Shown: piece after piece, positions 35,165 to 44,313 of the stretch
Numbering within the stretch: position 1 is the stretch's first letter
Layout of the letters: the number at the start of each line of letters is the position of its first letter
From: Rhodopseudomonas boonkerdii
Lineage (GTDB): Bacteria; Pseudomonadota; Alphaproteobacteria; Rhizobiales; Xanthobacteraceae
DNA length: 64,000 bases
Assembly (NCBI RefSeq): GCF_021184025.1
Contig: NZ_CP036537.1
Span: 2,976,001 to 3,040,000, forward strand
Reading direction: 5' to 3'
The notes under the pieces: generated by a model
What the model was told of the DNA's origin: nothing
The model's database searches: none
Seen by the model: the letters and a program-made list of their open reading frames with translations, nothing else
Made by a program: the position numbers and the translations under genes

Positions 35165-35280
35165 CCCTCATGGTGAGGAGGCGCGAAGCGCCGTCTCGAA
35201 CCACGAGTTGGCTTAGCTGCAACCGAGCCTGCGGCTATCCTTCGAGACGCCGCGCCTTGCGCGGCTCCTCAGGATGAGGG
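35165..35280. repeat. Two-hairpin palindromic repeat, family 1, copy B
   Basis: The first hairpin is CCCTCATGGTGAGGAG...CGTCTCGAACCACGAG and the second is ATCCTTCGAGACGC...GGCTCCTCAGGATGAGGG, separated by about 25 bases. The outer ends CCCTCAT/ATGAGGG are inverted. It lies between convergent aapP and cysK, ending 14 bases before the cysK stop, where it could terminate or protect both transcripts. Confidence 0.9.
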
Positions 35281-35294
35281 CGGAGTGTGGTGGC

Positions 35295-36341
35295 TTACAC
35301 CTTCTCGAACGGCACTTGGATGTCGCTCTTGCGCTCCAGCCATTCCGGCACCGGCAGGTTCTTGCTGCGCATGAAGGCCGGGTTGAACAGCTTCGACTGA
35401 TAGCGCCCGCCGGAATCGCACAGGATCGTGACGATCGTCTTGCCGGGACCAAGCTGCTTGGCGAGACGGATCGCCCCGGCGATATTGACGCCGCTGGAGC
35501 CGCCGAGGCAGAGGCCTTCATGTTCAGCCAGATCGTAGATGACGGCCACAGCCTCTTCGTCGGAGATCAGGAATGCGTCGTCAACGGCGGCTTTGGCCTG
35601 CTGAGCGATCGGCGTGATGCGGCCAAGGCCGATGCCTTCGGTGATCGATCCGCCATCGGACGCCTTGGCTTCGCCGGTCTTGAAATAGCTGTACATGGCG
35701 GCGCCATGCGGATCGGCGCAGCCGATCACAACGTCCTTGTTCTTTTCCTTCAGATAGGTGCTTGTGCCGGCAAGGGTGCCGCCGCTACCCACAGCGCAGA
35801 TGAAGCCATCGATCTTGCCGTTGGTCTGTTGCCAGATCTCAGGTCCCGTGGACTCGTAATGCGCCTTGGCGTTGTCGAGATTGTTCCACTGATCGCCGAA
35901 CAGCACACCATTCGGTTCGGTCTTGCGCAGCTGATCGGCCAGCCGTTTGCCGACATGCTGGAATTGGTTCGGATTGGAATAGGGAACGACGGGCACTTCG
36001 ATCAGCTCGGCGCCCGCGAGCTTCAGCATGTCCTTCTTTTCCTGGCTCTGCGAGTCCGGGATGACGATCATCGTCCGATAGCCGCGCGCACTGGCCACCA
36101 CAGCAAGACCGATGCCGGTGTTGCCGGCGGTGGACTCCACCACCAGGCCGCCCGGCTTCAGGTCGCCGCGCTTCTCGGCTTCGAGGATCATCCATTTGCC
36201 AGCGCGGTCCTTCACCGATTGGCCGGGATTCATGAACTCCGCCTTGCCGAGAATGGTGCAGCCGGTGAGTTCGGAGGCGCGCTTCAGCTTGATCAGGGGC
36301 GTGTTGCCGATGGCCTCGACGACGTCTTTGTTGAAAATCAT
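35295..36341 (-). CDS. cysK: Cysteine synthase A (O-acetylserine sulfhydrylase)
   Basis: 348 residues. A fold-type II PLP enzyme: N-terminal AIGNTPLIKL, Schiff-base Lys44 in NPGQSVKDRAG, substrate loop STAGNTGIG, and phosphate cup GSGGTLAG. It makes L-cysteine from O-acetylserine and sulfide in the cytoplasm. It is longer than E. coli CysK (323) because of insertions near YSNPNQFQHVGKRLADQL and the C-terminus, as in other Bradyrhizobium-type sequences. It lies downstream of cfa in the same orientation, 125 bases apart. Confidence 0.93.
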   Translation of the reverse strand: MIFNKDVVEAIGNTPLIKLKRASELTGCTILGKAEFMNPGQSVKDRAGKWMILEAEKRGDLKPGGLVVESTAGNTGIGLAVVASARGYRTMIVIPDSQSQEKKDMLKLAGAELIEVPVVPYSNPNQFQHVGKRLADQLRKTEPNGVLFGDQWNNLDNAKAHYESTGPEIWQQTNGKIDGFICAVGSGGTLAGTSTYLKEKNKDVVIGCADPHGAAMYSYFKTGEAKASDGGSITEGIGLGRITPIAQQAKAAVDDAFLISDEEAVAVIYDLAEHEGLCLGGSSGVNIAGAIRLAKQLGPGKTIVTILCDSGGRYQSKLFNPAFMRSKNLPVPEWLERKSDIQVPFEKV

Positions 36342-36466
36342 AGGCCTGCGTTTCTCGAAGAGGTTGACGGTGCTGAATTCAACCTAGTGAAGGCAGCGAG
36401 GTCATACAAGAGAAGCGCGGGCAGTGCAGGGCGGCGTGCGCGGGACGATCTCTCGGGGGAGGCGTC

Positions 36467-37711
36467 CTATTTCGCTTTTGCGAAGACCACCTGACGCACG
36501 TCGATATTCCCAGACAAGAAACCGGCCTCGCAATAGGCGAGGTAGTATTCCCACAAACGACGGAAGCGGTCGTCGAAACCCAGGCCGGTGAGATTCGGCC
36601 AGGCGGCACGGAAATTGTCTCTCCACACGGACAGCGTCCTGGCATAATCCAGCCCGAAAATACGCTCGCGGATGACGGGTACACTGAAACGTTCGCCAAG
36701 CGATTTCAGGATGTCCGGCGATGGCAACATGCCGCCGGGAAATACGTAGCGCTGGATGAAATCCACTTCGCTGCGATAAGACTTGAAGAATTTGTCCTGG
36801 ATGGTGATGGCCTGAATGCCGGCAAGGCCACCAGGCAGGAGGCGGTCGCGGATTTGCGAGAAATAGCGCGGCCAGAATTGTTCTCCGACGGCCTCGATCA
36901 TCTCGATCGACGCGATGCGGTCATAGAGGCCGCGCTCGTCACGATAGTCCTGGAAACGGATTTCGACCTTGTCGGCAAGGCCGGCGGCCTGAATGCGCTT
37001 CCGCGCGAAATCACGTTGCTCGGTGCTGATGGTGAGGCCGACCACGCGGGCATCACAGTGCTTTGCCGCATATTCGGCGAAGCCGCCCCAGCCGCAACCG
37101 ATCTCCAGCACTTTCTGGCCGGGCCTGAGGTCGATGGCTTCCGCGAGCCGGCGATATTTGTTGTGCTGAGCCGCGGCAAGATCCTGCGTGCCGTCTTCGA
37201 AGATCGCGGACGAGTAGGTCATGCTGGGGTCGAGCCAGGCCGAATAGAACGCGTTGCCGATATCGTAATGGGCGTAAATGTTCTTGCGCGCCTGCCGCTT
37301 GGTGTTGCGGTTGAACCAGTGGCGCACCACCTGCACCAGCCGCATCACCGGATTGTTGCCGAGCATCGACTGGATCAGGTCGTGATTGACGCAGAAAAGG
37401 TAGAGGAATTGCGTGAGGTCGGGGGTGTCCCAATCGCCATGCAGATAGGCCTCGGCAATACCGATATCGCCGCCATTGATCAGGCGAGACGCGAAGGCAT
37501 AGCTGTGCACCGTCATTTCCGCGGCGGGGCCCGGTTCCCGACCCCCGAGTCGGTAGCGGCGGCCGTTCGGTAAGGTGACATCAAGCGTGCCGCGTGTCAG
37601 ATGCGCACCAAAGCCGAGCGCCATACGAACGATCCTGGGTAGGTCTGCCAGAGTGCGCGCCGCATTTTCCGGGGTGACGCTTTCAGGAACGTTCAAAGTA
37701 AGCTCAGACAT
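36467..37711 (-). CDS. cfa: Cyclopropane-fatty-acyl-phospholipid synthase
   Basis: 414 residues from ATG 37711 (MSELTLNV); a longer frame exists but has no support. The N-terminal domain has GDIGIAEAYLHGDWDTPDLT, and the middle has NIYAHYDIGNAFYSAWLDPSMTYSSAIF. The SAM-binding motif is VLEIGCGWGGFAEY, followed by GLTISTEQRDFARKR and YDRIASIEMIEAVGEQFW. It transfers a methylene group from SAM to unsaturated acyl chains of membrane lipids, usually in stationary phase or acid stress. YCEAGFLSGNIDV is the usual C-terminus of the family. Confidence 0.93.
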   Translation of the reverse strand: MSELTLNVPESVTPENAARTLADLPRIVRMALGFGAHLTRGTLDVTLPNGRRYRLGGREPGPAAEMTVHSYAFASRLINGGDIGIAEAYLHGDWDTPDLTQFLYLFCVNHDLIQSMLGNNPVMRLVQVVRHWFNRNTKRQARKNIYAHYDIGNAFYSAWLDPSMTYSSAIFEDGTQDLAAAQHNKYRRLAEAIDLRPGQKVLEIGCGWGGFAEYAAKHCDARVVGLTISTEQRDFARKRIQAAGLADKVEIRFQDYRDERGLYDRIASIEMIEAVGEQFWPRYFSQIRDRLLPGGLAGIQAITIQDKFFKSYRSEVDFIQRYVFPGGMLPSPDILKSLGERFSVPVIRERIFGLDYARTLSVWRDNFRAAWPNLTGLGFDDRFRRLWEYYLAYCEAGFLSGNIDVRQVVFAKAK

Positions 37712-38274
37712 GCGTATCCGCCGTCGAAGTTTGCGTTGTGCGTTGCGATAATTCTCAGCGTACTGATGACTTTGCGGAAATATAAGCGCGGCTTTGTCCG
37801 CTCGCCAAGCCGGTATTTCCGTCATGACCTCAAGGGACAAGACCTGCGCCTTGGAAACTCAGCCGCGCGACCGCGGCGCGCTCCGACGGCTGTGGAAAGT
37901 CGAGCCCTTCGCCGATGGAATGGCGACAGGGCGTTGTGCTTCGAATCAAGCCGAAGCTTCGCAGGAGAAACATCCGGCGAGGCGGGAAAAATTCGGCAGC
38001 AATATTGTGACACATGAAATCTTCGTAAGCCAGGAGGCGCGGCACCGTTGCTTACAATCGGAATAGGCTGATGAAATAGGGGAATCTGTGCAAATTGAAG
38101 GGGCGTTACGCGCTTGGGGTGGCGAGGTCGGCTGGCACGTTCCTACACCGAAGAACACTGTCCGAGACATCCGCGGACGGCTAGAATGACCTTCGTTTCA
38201 TTGTCCTCGCATCACCCGGTGAACGTGTCGCAGTCTGCCTCCACTAACGTCCGGATCCCCAGTATTTCGCGGGG
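37712..38274. other. Intergenic region upstream of cfa and the efflux operon; possible short leader ORF
   Basis: A 563-base divergent region with no convincing protein gene of normal size. A 33-codon frame from GTG 38088 to TGA 38187-38189 is preceded by ATAGGGGA at a good distance and ends 86 bases before the NodT-type gene. It could be a leader peptide, but no attenuator hairpin is obvious. The remaining frames (about 37736-38066) have no recognisable product. No regulator gene for the efflux pump is present here. Confidence 0.4.
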
Positions 38275-39747
38275 GTGCCGGGCCAAGACGATCTGGTCGC
38301 TGCAGTGACCGGCGCGTTGTCGCGAATCATTGGGCGCGCACTCGCGGTGTTCGGAATCGCCGCGATGTCTGGCGGCTGCATGCTGACCTCGGATCTGCCG
38401 AATCCGGCTCTGGATATCCCTCCTGCTTATCGAGAGGCCGGAACCGCACGGGGCGCTGCGACGCCGTCGCTGGACTGGTGGCGAGGCTTCCGCTCTGCGG
38501 AGCTGACCCAGCTGATGGAAGAGGCTCAAACCGTCAATCTCGATATCGCTGCCGCGGTGGCGCGAATCCGGCAGGCGGACGCGCAAGCGCGAATCACCGG
38601 TGCCGCCTTGCTGCCGACCCTGAGCGCGGGTGGTCAGGAGACCTACTCCCGGACTTCGGGATCGAGCGCCAGCGGCCTTTCGATTGGTGGTCGCGAGGTG
38701 ACGAATTTCTCCGCCTCGCTGTCGGCGAGTTATCAGCTGGATTTCTGGGGCAAGAACCGCGATGCGGCGCTGGCGGCCGAGGAAACGGCGAATGCCAGCC
38801 GGTTCGATCGTGAAACCGTCGCGCTGACCACGCTCGCCGCCGTCGCCAATGCCTATTTTCAGGTGCTGGCCTCGCAGGACCGCATCCGCACCGCCCAGCG
38901 CAACATCGCCAGCGCGCAACGAATTCTTGACGCGATCAAGCAACGCTTCAGCGCCGGGACGGGGACTGAACTGGATGTCGCCCAGCAGGAGAGTATCCTT
39001 GCCAACCAGCGCGCCGCGGTGCCGCCGCTGCGGACCACGCTGGCGCAGAACGTCAACGCGCTGGCCACGCTGGTGTCGCGCCCGCCGGAGAGTGTCCGGG
39101 TCGCCGGTGGCTCGCTCAACAGGATTGTCGCGCCGCGAGTGACGCCGGGGATTCCATCGGAACTGCTCACCCAGCGGCCGGACATCCGCCGGCAGGAATC
39201 GCGGCTCGCTTCGGCGACCGCCAATGTGGGCAGCGCGCGTGCGCAATTTTTCCCGACCATCTCGCTGACCGGCTCTGGCGGCTATCAGAGCTCGGCCCTG
39301 GTGGCGCTGTTCAATCCCAACGCGGCCTTTTTCAGCCTGGTTGGCGGCCTGACCCAGCCGATCTTTGACGGCGGCGTGATCAAGGGCAATTTCGAGTTGA
39401 CTCAGGCGCAGCAGGATGAGCTGCTGCAGACCTACCGCAAAACAGTCGTCTCCGCCTTTGCCGACGTCGACAATGCTCTGGTGGCGATCCGGCAGGCCAC
39501 GGCGCGGTTGCGGCTGCAGCGCGAGGTCGTCCGCGCCTCGCGGCGGGCCTTCGAACTGTCGGAACAGCAGTTGCGGGCTGGAACCGCTGACATCGTAACT
39601 GTGCTAAACACCCAGCTGACATTGTTCCAGGCCGAGGACACCCTGTCCCAGGCCCAATTGGCGCAGTTGCAGGCCATCGTCAGCCTGTATCAGGCCCTTG
39701 GCGGCGGCTGGGAGCCGAAAATGGAAAGACCGGTCAATGCTCTTTAA
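38275..39747 (+). CDS. NodT-family outer-membrane efflux lipoprotein
   Basis: 490 residues from GTG 38275; GTG 38305 would give a better-placed signal peptide. A hydrophobic signal ends at SGGC, a lipobox-like site although its first position is weak. Two OEP (TolC-like) domains follow with internal duplication: WWRGFRSAELTQLMEEAQTVNLDIAAAVARIRQADAQ in the first half, and LLTQRPDIRRQESRLASATANVGSARAQFFPTISLTG in the second. This is the trimeric outer-membrane channel of a tripartite pump. The following adaptor and two RND genes overlap or sit close, so it is the first gene of the operon. Confidence 0.92.
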   Translation: MPGQDDLVAAVTGALSRIIGRALAVFGIAAMSGGCMLTSDLPNPALDIPPAYREAGTARGAATPSLDWWRGFRSAELTQLMEEAQTVNLDIAAAVARIRQADAQARITGAALLPTLSAGGQETYSRTSGSSASGLSIGGREVTNFSASLSASYQLDFWGKNRDAALAAEETANASRFDRETVALTTLAAVANAYFQVLASQDRIRTAQRNIASAQRILDAIKQRFSAGTGTELDVAQQESILANQRAAVPPLRTTLAQNVNALATLVSRPPESVRVAGGSLNRIVAPRVTPGIPSELLTQRPDIRRQESRLASATANVGSARAQFFPTISLTGSGGYQSSALVALFNPNAAFFSLVGGLTQPIFDGGVIKGNFELTQAQQDELLQTYRKTVVSAFADVDNALVAIRQATARLRLQREVVRASRRAFELSEQQLRAGTADIVTVLNTQLTLFQAEDTLSQAQLAQLQAIVSLYQALGGGWEPKMERPVNAL

Positions 39748-41122
39748 ACCGGATATTAAAGCCGCCAGTGACGGCGTGACGAAGGTCGCCGGCAAGGCGC
39801 GGCGCCGCGTGGTCTCGATCACCGTGACGCTGCTGATCCTCGGCGGCCTCGGCTATATCGGATGGCGGGCGATGCAACCGCAACAGGGGGGCGATTCCCG
39901 CCGCGGCGGCTTCCGTCCCGACATGATGACCGTACCGGTATTGGCGGCGACGCCGAAGATCGAGGATGTACCTGTTTATCTCGACGGCGTCGGCGCGGTA
40001 CGCGCGCTCAACAACGTGACCGTGCGCGCGCAGGTCGATGGCAAGCTGATCAAGGTCAATTTCAAGGAAGGTCAGGACGTCAAAGCCGGCGACGTTCTCG
40101 CCGAAATAGACCCTGTGCTCTACAAGGCGCTCTACGATCAGGCTGTCGCCAAGAAGGCGCAGGACGAGGCCACACTGGCCAACAGCAGGCTGGACCTGAT
40201 CCGCTACGAACAACTGGCCCAATCGAATGCCGGCTCCAAGCAACAGGCCGACACGCAGCGCGCCCTCGTTGCGCAGCAGGAAGCGCTCGTGAAGGCCGAC
40301 CAGGCCGCCATCGACAACGCCGCGGCTACGCTGAGCTACACGAAGATCATCGCGCCGCTATCCGGCCGTGCTGGCCTGCGTCAGGTGGATCAGGGCAATA
40401 TCATACATGCCTCTGACACCACGGGCCTCGTGGTGATCACACAGCTGCAGCCGATCGCCGTGCTGTTCAGCCTACCGCAGCAGCAGATCACGCGCGCCAA
40501 CGCCGCCGCCGCCAAGGGAACCTTGTCCGTGGATGTGTTCGGCAATGACGGCGTCACGGTGATCGACACCGGTACGCTGACCGGCATCGACAATCAGGTC
40601 GATCCGACCACCGGTACCGTGAAACTGAAGGCTGAATTTCCGAACCCGAATTATCAGCTCTGGCCCGGCCAGTTCGTCAATGTTCGCCTTAAGGTCGATA
40701 CATTGAAGGATGCCATGGTGGTGCCGACCTCCGCCGTGCAGCGCGGTCCCGCCGGCACGTTCAGCTACGTGATCGGGGAGGGCGATATCGTCAAGGCCGT
40801 GCCAGTGACGGTGACCCAGCAGAATGAACTGTCGGCGGTGATCGCCAAGGGGCTCTCCGTGAGCGACCGCGTGGTCACCACCGGCTTTGCCAATCTATCT
40901 GACGGCGCCAAGGTAAGCGTGGGCACCAATACAGGCGAACCGACGGCCGATCTCGCGCCGCGCAAACGCAGCGGCAGCAAGGGGGGCGATGCCGGTGAAC
41001 GCCGCAGCAAACGCGGGCAGGGCCAGCAGCATGGCGCCGACGGCAATCCATCGGCGCCGATGGGGCAGACCGCCCCGGCTGCAGGTCAGAGCAACGCGCC
41101 GCAGGGAGCGAAGCAACCATGA
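39737..41122 (+). CDS. mdtA: RND efflux periplasmic adaptor (MdtA-like)
   Basis: 461 residues from ATG 39737, overlapping the upstream stop by 11 bases. One N-terminal membrane anchor (TVTLLILGGLGYIGW) is followed by the barrel-sandwich (lipoyl) half AQVDGKLIKVNFKEGQDVKAGDVLAEID, a coiled-coil hairpin (residues about 130-195), and the second lipoyl half SYTKIIAPLSGRAGLRQVDQGNIIHASD. The beta-barrel region includes DPTTGTVKLKAEFPNPNYQLWPGQFVNV. The C-terminal 60 residues are a disordered basic/Gly/Gln tail. It links the inner-membrane pumps to the outer-membrane channel. Confidence 0.92.
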   Translation: MLFKPDIKAASDGVTKVAGKARRRVVSITVTLLILGGLGYIGWRAMQPQQGGDSRRGGFRPDMMTVPVLAATPKIEDVPVYLDGVGAVRALNNVTVRAQVDGKLIKVNFKEGQDVKAGDVLAEIDPVLYKALYDQAVAKKAQDEATLANSRLDLIRYEQLAQSNAGSKQQADTQRALVAQQEALVKADQAAIDNAAATLSYTKIIAPLSGRAGLRQVDQGNIIHASDTTGLVVITQLQPIAVLFSLPQQQITRANAAAAKGTLSVDVFGNDGVTVIDTGTLTGIDNQVDPTTGTVKLKAEFPNPNYQLWPGQFVNVRLKVDTLKDAMVVPTSAVQRGPAGTFSYVIGEGDIVKAVPVTVTQQNELSAVIAKGLSVSDRVVTTGFANLSDGAKVSVGTNTGEPTADLAPRKRSGSKGGDAGERRSKRGQGQQHGADGNPSAPMGQTAPAAGQSNAPQGAKQP

Positions 41123-41178
41123 TTCCTCGCATGAACGGCCGTCGTGCCTGATGGCGCGGCAGTGAAGAGCGCACCGAC

Positions 41179-44100
41179 ATGAGTGTCTCCGAACCCTTCA
41201 TCCGCCGTCCTATCGCCACCTCCCTGATCGGCGTGGCGCTGTTGATCGGCGGCCTGCTCGGCTACTTTGCGTTACCGGTCTCGGCGCTGCCACAGGTCGA
41301 TTTTCCGACCGTTCAGGTCTCGACACAATTGCCGGGCGCGAGCCCTGAGGTGACGGCATCGCTGATCACGGCGCCGCTGGAGCGGCAGCTCGGGCAGATT
41401 CCGTCGCTGGTGTCGATGACCTCGACCAGCTCATACGGTGTCAGTCAGATCTCGCTGCAATTCGATCTCAACCGGGACATCGACGGCGCCACGCAGGATG
41501 TGCAGGCGGCCATCAATGCGGCGGCCGGTGTGCTGCCGCGCAACCTGCCTTACCCGCCCGTCTACGCGAAGGTGAATCCGGCTGACGCGCCGGTGATGAC
41601 GCTCGCTCTGACATCCGACACTATCTCGCTGCGCGCCATGAGCGACCTGTCGGATACGTTGCTCGGACAGCGCCTCAGCCAGATTTCCGGCGTCGGCAAG
41701 GTCGGGGTGCTCGGTGGTCTCAAACCGGCAATCCGCGTGCAGGCCGATCTGGCGCGGCTCGCAGCCTATGGCATCGCGATGGAAGATCTGCGAACGGCTA
41801 TCGCCGGCGCCAATGTCTCCGGCCCCAAGGGCTCGCTCGACGGACCCCAGCAGGCCTATACGATCGCCGCCAACGACCAGATCGTCGTCGCTGACGCATA
41901 CAAGCCGATTATCATCGCCTATCGCAACGGGGCGCCTGTCACCATCGGCGATGTCGCCCAGATCGTAGACGGCCTTGAAAACGACCGCACCGGCGGTTGG
42001 TATCAGGGAACACCCGCTGTGATCATCGAGATCCAGCGGCAGCCCGGCGCTAACGTGATCGAGGTGGTCAGGCAGATCCGCGAGGAAATCCCCAAGGTCC
42101 AGCGGCTGATGCCGGCAGGCGTCAAGCTGACCATCGTCAGTGACCGCACGGTGACGATCCGGGCGTCGGTGCACGATGTGCAGTTTACTCTGGTGCTGGC
42201 CGTCATTCTCGTCACGCTGGTGGTTTTGCTGTTCCTGCGGTCGCTGCGCGCCACTTTGATCGCCGGCGTGGCGCTGCCGCTTTCGTTGATCACTTCTTTC
42301 GGCGTGATGTATTTCGCCGGCTTCAGCCTCGACAATCTCTCGCTGATGGCGCTCACCATCGGCACCGGCTTCGTCGTCGATGATGCCATCGTGATGATCG
42401 AGAACATCGTCCGCCATATGGAGGAGGGCGAGAGCCCCATGCAGGCGGCGCTGAAAGGCGCCAGCGAAATCGGCTTCACGGTGATCTCGCTCACGGTCTC
42501 GCTGATCGCGGTGTTCATTCCGCTGTTGTTCATGTCGGGCCTCGTCGGCCGCATGTTCCGCGAGTTCGCGCTAACACTCACCATTGCTGTGGTGATGTCC
42601 GCCGTTGTGTCGCTAACGCTGACGCCGATGATGTGCTCGCGGTTGCTCAAGAACGTGCATGACGAATGGCAGGTCCCGGGCCTCGCCGCCGTCAGCCGCG
42701 GTATCGACCGAATGGTGGCGTTCTATCACCGCACATTGCTTTGGGTGATGAAGCATCAACCGGCGACACTGGTGGTGACCTTCATCACCATTGCGGCGAC
42801 TCTCGGGCTCTATGTCATCGCACCGAAGGGATTTCTGCCGCTGCAAGATACGGCCTCGATCACCGCCGTAACCGAAGCCGGGCCTGACGTGTCTTTTGCC
42901 GAGATGAAGAATCGTCAAGGCGAAGTGGCTGCAATCATCCAGGTCGATCCCGATGTGGCCGGGGTGGTCTCAGTGATCGGCGGCGGTTCGGTCAATCCGA
43001 CCACGAATGTCGGTCGCCTGGTGATGACGCTGAAGCCGCTCGGCGAGCGCAAGGACAATATCGTCAAGGTTATCGATCGGCTCAAGGAACGTGTCGCAAC
43101 CGTTCCCGGCATGACGGTCTATTTTCAGCCAGTGCAGGATATTCAGATCAGCACGTCCTCCAGCCGATCGCAGTATCAGTATACGTTGACCGGAACCGAT
43201 GCGGCTGAAGTCACCGAGTGGTCGCAGCGCCTGGTGAAGGAGTTGCGCGGCGATCCGATGTTCCGCGATGTCTCGTCGGAGGCGGCCGTAGGTGGCTTGC
43301 GTGCTGCGCTCGATATCGACCGGCAGCGCGCCGGACAACTCGGCGTCAATCTGCAGGCCATCAATGACACCTTGAACGACGCCTTCGCGCAGAGGCAGAT
43401 TTCCACGATCTATGGCCAGTCGAACCAGTATCGTGTGGTGCTCGAAGCCTTGCCGTCGCAGCAGCGCGATCCCGGCGTGCTGTCGAAGCTCTATCTGCCC
43501 GGTGCCAGCAACGGGACCACGAACGCACAGGTGCCGCTATCTGCTGTCGCGACGTTGACCCGGACGACGGCGCCGCTCGCCATCTCGCATCAGGCGCAGT
43601 TCCCGGCGGTGTCGCTCAGTTTCAATCTCGCTCCGGGCGAATCCCTCGGCAATGCCGTCGAGGAAGTGAAGAAGATCGAGATGCAGATCGGCATGCCCAC
43701 GAGTATCGTCGGCATGTTCTCGGGTGACGCGGCCGAATTCTCGAAATCGCTGGCTGGACAACCTTGGCTGATCCTCGCCGCCATCGTTACGATCTATATC
43801 GTGCTCGGCGTTCTCTATGAGAGCTACATCCACCCGATCACCATTCTTTCGACGCTGCCGTCGGCCGGCGTCGGCGCCATTCTTGCGCTGATGTTGTGCG
43901 GTCAGGACCTCTCGGTGATCGGCCTGATCGGCATCATCCTCCTGATGGGCATCGTCAAGAAGAACGCCATTATGATGATCGACTTCGCCCTCGATGCCGA
44001 ACGCGAGCGCGGCATGGCGCCGGAGGCGGCCATCGTCGAGGCCTGCCTGCTGCGTTTCCGCCCCATCATGATGACGACATTGGCTGCCCTGTTCGGCGCG

Positions 44101-44313
44101 TTGCCGCTGGCCGTTGAAAGCGGCACGGGCTCCGAGCTGCGTTTCCCGCTCGGCGTCTCCATCATCGGTGGCCTGCTTCTCAGCCAATTGTTGACGCTCT
44201 ACACCACGCCGGTGATCTATCTCGCACTGGATCGTATCAGCCTGCGATTCCGACGCCCGTCATCGCCTGTCGCCGGAGCGGCAGGAACAGCCGAGGCAGG
44301 AGGGTCGTCCTAG
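41179..44313 (+). CDS. mdtB: RND multidrug efflux permease, MdtB-like
   Basis: 1,044 residues. A full AcrB/MdtB-type RND protein: N-terminal SEPFIRRPIATSLIGVALLIGGLLGYFALPVSALPQVDFPTVQVST, twelve helices in two halves, and TM4 with GTGFVVDDAIVMIENIVRHMEEGESP carrying the proton-relay Asp pair. The large periplasmic porter loops follow each first helix. It exports drugs or detergents using the proton gradient. It resembles MdtB more than AcrB and is followed directly by a second pump, as in mdtABC operons where the two form a heterotrimer. Confidence 0.93.
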   Translation: MSVSEPFIRRPIATSLIGVALLIGGLLGYFALPVSALPQVDFPTVQVSTQLPGASPEVTASLITAPLERQLGQIPSLVSMTSTSSYGVSQISLQFDLNRDIDGATQDVQAAINAAAGVLPRNLPYPPVYAKVNPADAPVMTLALTSDTISLRAMSDLSDTLLGQRLSQISGVGKVGVLGGLKPAIRVQADLARLAAYGIAMEDLRTAIAGANVSGPKGSLDGPQQAYTIAANDQIVVADAYKPIIIAYRNGAPVTIGDVAQIVDGLENDRTGGWYQGTPAVIIEIQRQPGANVIEVVRQIREEIPKVQRLMPAGVKLTIVSDRTVTIRASVHDVQFTLVLAVILVTLVVLLFLRSLRATLIAGVALPLSLITSFGVMYFAGFSLDNLSLMALTIGTGFVVDDAIVMIENIVRHMEEGESPMQAALKGASEIGFTVISLTVSLIAVFIPLLFMSGLVGRMFREFALTLTIAVVMSAVVSLTLTPMMCSRLLKNVHDEWQVPGLAAVSRGIDRMVAFYHRTLLWVMKHQPATLVVTFITIAATLGLYVIAPKGFLPLQDTASITAVTEAGPDVSFAEMKNRQGEVAAIIQVDPDVAGVVSVIGGGSVNPTTNVGRLVMTLKPLGERKDNIVKVIDRLKERVATVPGMTVYFQPVQDIQISTSSSRSQYQYTLTGTDAAEVTEWSQRLVKELRGDPMFRDVSSEAAVGGLRAALDIDRQRAGQLGVNLQAINDTLNDAFAQRQISTIYGQSNQYRVVLEALPSQQRDPGVLSKLYLPGASNGTTNAQVPLSAVATLTRTTAPLAISHQAQFPAVSLSFNLAPGESLGNAVEEVKKIEMQIGMPTSIVGMFSGDAAEFSKSLAGQPWLILAAIVTIYIVLGVLYESYIHPITILSTLPSAGVGAILALMLCGQDLSVIGLIGIILLMGIVKKNAIMMIDFALDAERERGMAPEAAIVEACLLRFRPIMMTTLAALFGALPLAVESGTGSELRFPLGVSIIGGLLLSQLLTLYTTPVIYLALDRISLRFRRPSSPVAGAAGTAEAGGSS

